The translations under genes and the position numbers were made by a program. This document shows, piece after piece, positions 50,311-54,930 of a stretch of DNA of 54,930 nt. The stretch covers positions 1-54,930 of the forward strand of contig JANXSZ010000041.1 in assembly GCA_025356445.1 (NCBI GenBank), given 5' to 3'. The first letter of the stretch is position 1. Every line of letters begins with the position of its first letter. The notes below the pieces were generated by a model. That model made no database searches. It worked only from the letters and a program-made list of their open reading frames with translations, and was not told where the DNA came from. The stretch is from Betaproteobacteria bacterium. GTDB lineage: Bacteria > Pseudomonadota > Gammaproteobacteria > Burkholderiales > Burkholderiaceae_C.

Positions 50311-51194
50311 TCAAAAATTTCTTGGAAGCAGGTGGGGCTGGTGACGTTGATTTCGGTCAATGAGTCACCAATCACGTCCAATCCGACCAGCAGCAAACCA
50401 CGCGCAGCCAAAATCGGGCCCAGTGCATTGGCAATGTCGTAATCACGCTCGGTCAGCGGGCGTGCAACCCCTTTGCCGCCTGCTGCCAGATTGCCCCGTA
50501 CTTCACCACCTTGAGGGATGCGTGCCAAGCAAAACGGCACGGGCTTGCCGCCAATCACCAGCACGCGCTTGTCTCCTTCTGAAATAGCGGGGAGGAATTT
50601 TTGCACCATCACGGTCTCGGCGCCGTCTCGGTTGAGGGTTTCGATGATGCTGCCCAGATTCAATCCATCGTCTTTTACGCGGAAGATACCGGTGCCACCC
50701 ATGCCGTCCAGCGGTTTCAGGATGATGTCGCGGTGTTCGGCGTGAAAGCGCTTGATCTCTGCCGCGTCACGGCTGACCAAGGTGGGGCCAATGAACTGGG
50801 GGAACTCCAAAATAGCGAGTTTTTCTGGATGGTCGCGTAAGGCCCGGGGTTTGTTGAACACCTTGGCGCCTTCCCGCTCAGCTTGTTCCAGCAGATGGGT
50901 GGCGTAGAAAAACTCGGAATCAAACGGAGGGTCTTTGCGCATCACGATGGCATCGAACGATGCCAGTGTGGCGGTCCGTGTGGCGGTGGTGGTGAACCAG
51001 TCTTTGGCGTCACCTGTGAGGTGGATGTCTTGAACCTGTGCTTGCACTTGACCGCCGCGTACCCAGGACATGTGCTCTGGCTGGCATGCTGTGATGGTGT
51101 GACCCCGTGACTGCGCTTCACGCATCATGGCGAAGGTGGTGTCCTTGTAAATTTTGAAGGAGGCGAGAGGGTCGGCGACGAAAAGGATGTTCAT
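50247..51194 (-). CDS. gshB: Glutathione synthetase
   Basis: A 315-residue ATP-grasp enzyme joining gamma-glutamylcysteine and glycine. It starts MNILFVADPLASFKIYKD, typical of proteobacterial GshB, and contains KPLDGMGGTGIFRV, the ATP-binding lid, RVLVIGGKPVPFCLARIP and the closing GLDVIGDSLTEINVTSPTCFQEI with metal-binding Glu/Asn. The 3' end runs 64 bp into the convergent amidotransferase gene. No Shine-Dalgarno is evident immediately upstream (ACACCCCTATG). Confidence 0.95.
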   Translation of the reverse strand: MNILFVADPLASFKIYKDTTFAMMREAQSRGHTITACQPEHMSWVRGGQVQAQVQDIHLTGDAKDWFTTTATRTATLASFDAIVMRKDPPFDSEFFYATHLLEQAEREGAKVFNKPRALRDHPEKLAILEFPQFIGPTLVSRDAAEIKRFHAEHRDIILKPLDGMGGTGIFRVKDDGLNLGSIIETLNRDGAETVMVQKFLPAISEGDKRVLVIGGKPVPFCLARIPQGGEVRGNLAAGGKGVARPLTERDYDIANALGPILAARGLLLVGLDVIGDSLTEINVTSPTCFQEIFDQTGCNVAGLFVDALEAALQH

Positions 51195-51360
51195 AGGGGT
51201 GTTCAGGCAGTGAGCAATGGAACGAATATGGGGATGAACTGGGCAATAAAAATGGGAGGAAAGAATGGGAGGATTCACGCTGTAGCTTATCGGAATCAGT
51301 GAAATGCAGGCCTGATCGGTAGCCTTGCCTTGGCGTTGTGCGCAGTTCAATGCTGGAAAT

Positions 51361-51389
51361 TTGCTAAAAATAAGGCCTGTTGCTATACT
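51361..51389 (+). promoter_or_regulatory. Probable promoter of the str operon
   Basis: TTGCTA (51361-51366) and TATACT (51384-51389) are separated by 17 bp and match the sigma-70 consensus at four and five of six positions. The start would be near 51396, giving a leader of about 77 bases to the rpsL start. A short palindrome, TTCGG-GAATT-CCGAA, lies in the leader near 51399-51413. Bases 51195-51360, between this and gshB, show no other recognisable element. Confidence 0.6.
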
Positions 51390-51472
51390 AGAAGGCTTTT
51401 CGGGAATTCCGAAGAGATTCACGTTTTTGTCATTTTGAACGTTTAGGGACGTTTTAGTTATAGGAGGCCATA

Positions 51473-51850
51473 GTGCCAACGATCAATCAATTGGTGCGTC
51501 AGGGGCGCGAGGTCGAAACGACCAAGTCCAAAAGCCCTGCGATGCAGAACTCTCCACAACGCCGTGGCGTGTGCACCCGTGTGTACACCACGACGCCTAA
51601 AAAGCCTAACTCTGCGCTGCGTAAAGTAGCCAAAGTTCGCCTGACGAATGGCTTTGAAGTCATTTCGTACATCGGCGGCGAAGGCCACAACCTGCAAGAA
51701 CACTCGGTGGTTCTGGTTCGTGGTGGTCGCGTTAAGGATTTGCCTGGTGTGCGTTACCACATCGTGCGCGGTGCACTCGATTTGCAAGGCGTGAAAGACC
51801 GCAAGCAGTCGCGTTCCAAGTACGGCGCGAAGAAGCCAAAGGCTAAATAA
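51473..51850 (+). CDS. rpsL: Ribosomal protein S12
   Basis: A 125-residue 30S protein at the decoding centre. The start is GTG at 51473 with a strong AGGAGG-type site nearby (TAGGAGG). The sequence shows the invariant [12 protein letters not shown] start, the conserved [27 protein letters not shown] and [12 protein letters not shown] loops, and the basic KKPKAK tail. The lysines that mutate to give streptomycin resistance (in TTPKKPNS and RVKDLPG) are wild type. Confidence 0.98.
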   Translation: MPTINQLVRQGREVETTKSKSPAMQNSPQRRGVCTRVYTTTPKKPNSALRKVAKVRLTNGFEVISYIGGEGHNLQEHSVVLVRGGRVKDLPGVRYHIVRGALDLQGVKDRKQSRSKYGAKKPKAK

Positions 51851-52008
51851 GCTGTTTCAGCTTTTCGGTTTGTTAGTTAAAGGTGCTGTTTCCCGCGTGG
51901 CGCGGAGATGCAGCGTAGTGACCCGGTGTTGGGTCGAGTAAGTAAAAACCAATATGGTTTTTGCGGTGTCTGCCAAGATGCCAACTGAAGCAATTAAGAG
52001 GTGAAAAA
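51851..52008 (+). promoter_or_regulatory. rpsL-rpsG spacer with several hairpins
   Basis: This 158-base spacer contains GACCC-GGTGTT-GGGTC and the AT-rich AAAAACC-AATAT-GGTTTTT (51944-51962), then an AAGAGG ribosome-binding site for rpsG. In E. coli the equivalent spacer holds the S7 feedback site, so a similar role is possible here. Confidence 0.4.
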
Positions 52009-52482
52009 ATGCCACGTCGTCGCGAAGTCCCTAAACGTGAAATCCTGCCGGACCCTAAGTACGGTAATGTCGAACTCGCCAAATTCATGAACGTGATCAT
52101 GCAAGGCGGCAAAAAGGCGATTGCTGAACGCATCGTCTACGGTGCATTGGAGCAAATCCAGAAGAAGCACCCTGACAAAGACCCCATGGAAGCTTTTGAA
52201 GTCGCCATTGGCAATGTCAAGCCTATGGTTGAAGTGAAATCCCGCCGTGTTGGTGGTGCGAACTACCAAGTGCCGGTTGAGGTGCGCCCTGTGCGTCGCT
52301 TGGCGCTCTCGATGCGCTGGATCAAGGAAGCCGCCAAGAAGCGCGGCGAAAAGTCGATGGCTTTGCGCTTGGCTAACGAGTTGCTCGAAGCCACCGAAGG
52401 CCGTGGCGGTGCCATGAAAAAGCGTGACGAAGTTCACCGCATGGCCGAAGCGAACAAGGCATTCAGCCACTTCCGCTTCTAA
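52009..52482 (+). CDS. rpsG: Ribosomal protein S7
   Basis: A 157-residue 30S head protein that organises 16S r[23 protein letters not shown] at the start, then [20 protein letters not shown] and the conserved [13 protein letters not shown]. The start at 52009 is preceded by AAGAGG; the longer frame from 51961 is not used. C-terminus AFSHFRF is complete. Confidence 0.98.
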   Translation: MPRRREVPKREILPDPKYGNVELAKFMNVIMQGGKKAIAERIVYGALEQIQKKHPDKDPMEAFEVAIGNVKPMVEVKSRRVGGANYQVPVEVRPVRRLALSMRWIKEAAKKRGEKSMALRLANELLEATEGRGGAMKKRDEVHRMAEANKAFSHFRF

Positions 52483-52505
52483 AAACCGTCCTTACATCAG
52501 GCCAG

Positions 52506-52539
52506 CAAGCCCGTACCGCCCATTTGGGTGGCGGGCTTG
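52506..52539 (+). promoter_or_regulatory. GC-rich hairpin in the rpsG-fusA spacer
   Basis: CAAGCCCG (52506-52513) pairs with CGGGCTTG (52532-52539), and inner CCGCCC with GGGTGG, with a two-base bulge and ATTT loop. There is no T-run after it, so it is more likely a processing, attenuation or stability element than a full terminator. Confidence 0.5.
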
Positions 52540-52561
52540 TGGTCATTAACGAAAGAGAATT

Positions 52562-54661
52562 ATGGCTCGCCATACCCCTATTAGCCGTTACCGCAACATT
52601 GGTATCTCGGCGCACATTGATGCTGGTAAAACCACGACGACTGAGCGCGTTTTGTTCTACACCGGCGTGAACCACAAAATTGGTGAAGTTCATGATGGTG
52701 CGGCCACCATGGATTGGATGGAACAAGAGCAAGAGCGTGGCATCACGATCACCTCTGCTGCGACCACCTGCTTCTGGAAGGGCATGGCTGGCAATTTTGA
52801 AGAGCACCGCATCAACATCATTGACACCCCCGGTCACGTTGACTTCACCATTGAAGTTGAGCGTTCGATGCGCGTGCTGGACGGTGCGGTGATGGTGTAT
52901 GACGCCGTTGGCGGCGTGCAGCCTCAGTCGGAAACTGTTTGGCGTCAGGCTAACAAGTACAAGGTTCCTCGCTTGGCTTTCGTCAACAAGATGGACCGTA
53001 CCGGTGCTGACTTCTTGCGCGTTCGCGAAATGATGATCCTTCGCTTGAAGGCGAACCCAGTGGCCATCCAGATCCCTATTGGTGCTGAAGAGCACTTCCA
53101 AGGTATCGTTGACTTGGTCAAGATGAAAGCCATCATCTGGGACGAAGACAAGGGTGTCACCTTCACTTACAACGACATTCCGGAAAACTTGGCTGCGGTC
53201 TGTGCTGAGTACCGCGAAAAGTTGGTTGAAGCGGCTGCTGAAGCCAGCGAAGAGCTGATGAACAAGTACCTTGAAGGTGAAGCTTTCACAGAAGAGGAAA
53301 TCAAGGCTGCAATCCGTAAGCGCACCATCGCTGGTGAAATCCAGCCTATGTTGTGCGGTTCTGCCTTCAAGAACAAGGGTGTTCAGGCCATGTTGGATGC
53401 GGTCATCGAATACATGCCCGCACCGACGGACATCCCGCCAGTCAAGGGTCTGGGCGAAGACGACGAAGCCGTCACCCGCAATGCTGACGACAACGAGAAA
53501 TTCTCTGCGTTGGCATTCAAATTGATGACAGATCCGTTTGTGGGTCAGCTGACTTTTGTACGCGTGTACTCGGGTGTGTTGTCCAAGGGTGACAGCATTT
53601 ACAACCCTATCCGTGGCAAGAAAGAGCGTATCGGTCGTATTGTGCAAATGCACGCCAACAACCGTGAAGAAGTCAGCGAAATTCGCGCTGGTGACATCGC
53701 TGCTTGTATCGGTTTGAAGGACGTGACCACGGGTGAAACCCTGTGCGATCCCGCAGCCATCATTACCTTGGAGCGCATGATTTTCCCTGAGCCTGTGATT
53801 ACCCAGGCCGTGGAACCCAAGACCAAGGTTGATCAAGAGAAGATGGGCATTGCCTTGCAGCGTCTGGCGCAAGAAGATCCTTCATTCCGCGTCAAGACAG
53901 ACGAAGAGTCAGGCCAGACCTTGATCGCCGGTATGGGCGAGTTGCACTTGGAAATTATTGTTGACCGCATGAAGCGTGAATTCGGCGTGGAGGCCAACGT
54001 GGGCAAGCCCATGGTTGCTTACCGCGAAACGATTCGCCAAGTGGTGGAAGAAGCCGAAGGCAAGTTCGTGCGTCAGTCTGGTGGTAAAGGCCAGTACGGT
54101 CACGTCGTGTTGAAGATTGAACCCCAAGAACCCGGTAAGGGTTTTGAGTTCGTTGACGCTATCAAGGGTGGTGTGGTTCCTCGCGAATACATCCCTGCAG
54201 TGGAAAAAGGCGTGATCGAGGCTTTGGGCCAAGGCGTGTTGGCGGGTTACCCTGTGGTTGACGTGAAAGTCACACTGCACTTCGGTTCGTACCACGATGT
54301 GGACTCCAACGAAATGGCCTTCAAGATGGCAGCTATCTTTGGTTTCAAAGAAGGTTGTCGCAAAGCCAAGCCTGTGATTCTTGAGCCCATGATGGCCGTT
54401 GAAGTGGAAACGCCAGAAGACTACGCCGGTAACGTGATGGGCGATTTGTCCTCACGCCGTGGCATGGTGCAAGGCATGGAAGACATGATTGGTGGCGGCA
54501 AAGCCATCAAGGCTGAAGTGCCCTTGTCTGAAATGTTCGGCTATTCCACGACTCTGCGCTCGATGTCGCAAGGCCGCGCTACGTACACGATGGAATTCAA
54601 GCATTACTCGGAAGCACCGCGTAACGTGGCTGAAGCCATTGTTGCCGCTCGCGCCAAGTAA
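52562..54661 (+). CDS. fusA: Elongation factor G
   Basis: A 699-residue translational GTPase that drives translocation and, with RRF, ribosome recycling. G1 loop [12 protein letters not shown], switch [20 protein letters not shown] for guanine binding, and the domain IV loop around [15 protein letters not shown] are all present. Length and order of the five domains are standard. The AAAGAGAATT site precedes ATG. Part of the str operon between rpsG and tuf. Confidence 0.98.
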   Translation: MARHTPISRYRNIGISAHIDAGKTTTTERVLFYTGVNHKIGEVHDGAATMDWMEQEQERGITITSAATTCFWKGMAGNFEEHRINIIDTPGHVDFTIEVERSMRVLDGAVMVYDAVGGVQPQSETVWRQANKYKVPRLAFVNKMDRTGADFLRVREMMILRLKANPVAIQIPIGAEEHFQGIVDLVKMKAIIWDEDKGVTFTYNDIPENLAAVCAEYREKLVEAAAEASEELMNKYLEGEAFTEEEIKAAIRKRTIAGEIQPMLCGSAFKNKGVQAMLDAVIEYMPAPTDIPPVKGLGEDDEAVTRNADDNEKFSALAFKLMTDPFVGQLTFVRVYSGVLSKGDSIYNPIRGKKERIGRIVQMHANNREEVSEIRAGDIAACIGLKDVTTGETLCDPAAIITLERMIFPEPVITQAVEPKTKVDQEKMGIALQRLAQEDPSFRVKTDEESGQTLIAGMGELHLEIIVDRMKREFGVEANVGKPMVAYRETIRQVVEEAEGKFVRQSGGKGQYGHVVLKIEPQEPGKGFEFVDAIKGGVVPREYIPAVEKGVIEALGQGVLAGYPVVDVKVTLHFGSYHDVDSNEMAFKMAAIFGFKEGCRKAKPVILEPMMAVEVETPEDYAGNVMGDLSSRRGMVQGMEDMIGGGKAIKAEVPLSEMFGYSTTLRSMSQGRATYTMEFKHYSEAPRNVAEAIVAARAK

Positions 54662-54689
54662 CTTGAGTTTGTAAGCTTAGTTTTAAATC

Positions 54690-54750
54690 GGTCTGCGATT
54701 GTCTGCCCAGTGCTGCCCGTGGCACTGGAATCAGCAAGGCAGTGCAGACC
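54690..54750 (+). promoter_or_regulatory. fusA-tuf spacer with alternative hairpins
   Basis: Outer arms GGTCTGC (54690-54696) and GCAGACC (54744-54750) enclose CCAGTGC (54707-54713), an 8-base loop and GCACTGG (54722-54728). A second CAGTGC at 54740-54745 can pair with the same GCACTG, so the two inner stems exclude each other. The last arm overlaps the outer stem. AAGGA precedes the tuf ATG. Confidence 0.5.
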
Positions 54751-54791
54751 TAAAACCACTACACGGGCATTGCTCTTTTTAAGGAATCGAA

Positions 54792-54930
54792 ATGGGAAAA
54801 GAAAAGTTTGAACGTACCAAGCCCCACGTCAACGTGGGCACGATTGGTCACGTCGATCACGGTAAAACCACGCTGACAGCAGCCATTACTACGGTGCTGG
54901 CAGCCAAGTTCGGCGGTCAAGCCAAGGCTT
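54792..54930 (+). CDS. tuf: Elongation factor Tu, 5' part (cut by window end)
   Basis: The first 46 codons of EF-Tu, which delivers aminoacyl-tRNA to the ribosome. [20 protein letters not shown] and the P-loop [12 protein letters not shown] are visible. AAGGA lies ahead of the start. The rest of the gene lies beyond position 54930. Confidence 0.97.
   Translation, partial: MGKEKFERTKPHVNVGTIGHVDHGKTTLTAAITTVLAAKFGGQAKA

Noticed and set aside
51944-51962. Intrinsic terminator between rpsL and rpsG
   Set aside because: The stem has only two GC pairs and the T-run is part of the stem; it would be too weak and would split an operon that is normally cotranscribed.
52463-53872. Minus-strand open frame of about 469 codons opposite fusA
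   Set aside because: Antisense shadow of a highly conserved gene.
1-54930. tRNA, rRNA, CRISPR arrays or a replication origin
   Set aside because: No cloverleaf-like genes, rRNA signature stretches, regularly spaced repeats or DnaA-box clusters were noticed on reading; a covariance-model scan was not possible.

Overview
The window is GC-rich chromosomal DNA from a betaproteobacterium of the order Burkholderiales, most likely family Comamonadaceae (Rhodoferax/Polaromonas/Limnohabitans-like). The reasons are the str operon (rpsL-rpsG-fusA-tuf), family-typical small genes (DUF1840, DUF3297, TIGR01777 epimerase, ParD-like antitoxin), a Sox cluster next to flavocytochrome c sulfide dehydrogenase genes, and a CoA-dependent aromatic-acid operon. 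The assignment rests on reading proteins by eye; no search was run.

Layout. 1-1.3 kb: two coupled, foreign-looking small ORFs rich in AGG arginine codons, the second cut by an internally deleted IS5-family element. 1.3-3.3 kb: a peroxide/oxygen detoxification set (rubredoxin reductase, rubredoxin, rubrerythrin). 3.5-12.9 kb: housekeeping and accessory genes, including a membrane aminopropyltransferase with a Tat-lipoprotein amine-oxidase-like flavoprotein, a PAS-PAS-GGDEF-EAL protein and a phytase-like secreted protein. 13.0-16.5 kb: an antitoxin with a broken zeta-type toxin, aminopeptidase P, and an AAA/DUF4143 ATPase behind a 49-bp palindrome. 16.6-23.4 kb: sulfur oxidation, with fccB-fccA on the minus strand diverging from soxYZAXB. 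23.5-33.6 kb: uvrA, an orphan TpsA-type exoprotein, pyrF, a family 4 uracil-DNA glycosylase with rimI and tsaB, and an EamA transporter.

33.8-39.7 kb holds a small secreted protein, a TolC-type channel, a periplasmic adaptor fused to a cytoplasmic PAS domain, and a split MacB-type ABC transporter (ATPase and permease). The PAS-adaptor fusion is the most unusual coding feature and suggests an exporter whose adaptor carries its own cytoplasmic sensor. 40.1-40.5 kb is a second toxin-antitoxin locus in which only the antitoxin is intact.

40.6-49.4 kb is an apparent operon for aerobic degradation of an aminobenzoate- or salicylate-like acid through CoA thioesters: a monooxygenase/old-yellow-enzyme fusion, MarR regulator, crotonase, acyl-CoA dehydrogenase, benzoate-CoA-ligase-like enzyme, RidA-like protein, tautomerase and MFS transporter. 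A perfect 12-bp inverted repeat sits inside its promoter, and the first start codon follows so closely that the transcript may be leaderless. 49.5-51.2 kb has a class II amidotransferase overlapping convergent gshB. 51.4-54.9 kb is the str operon with structured spacers; tuf runs off the window end.

Besides genes, the window carries fragments of a short dispersed repeat found in both spacers and coding regions. It appears in the uracil-DNA glycosylase linker, the acyl-CoA dehydrogenase, and the soxY-soxZ spacer, where it supplies the soxZ ribosome-binding site.
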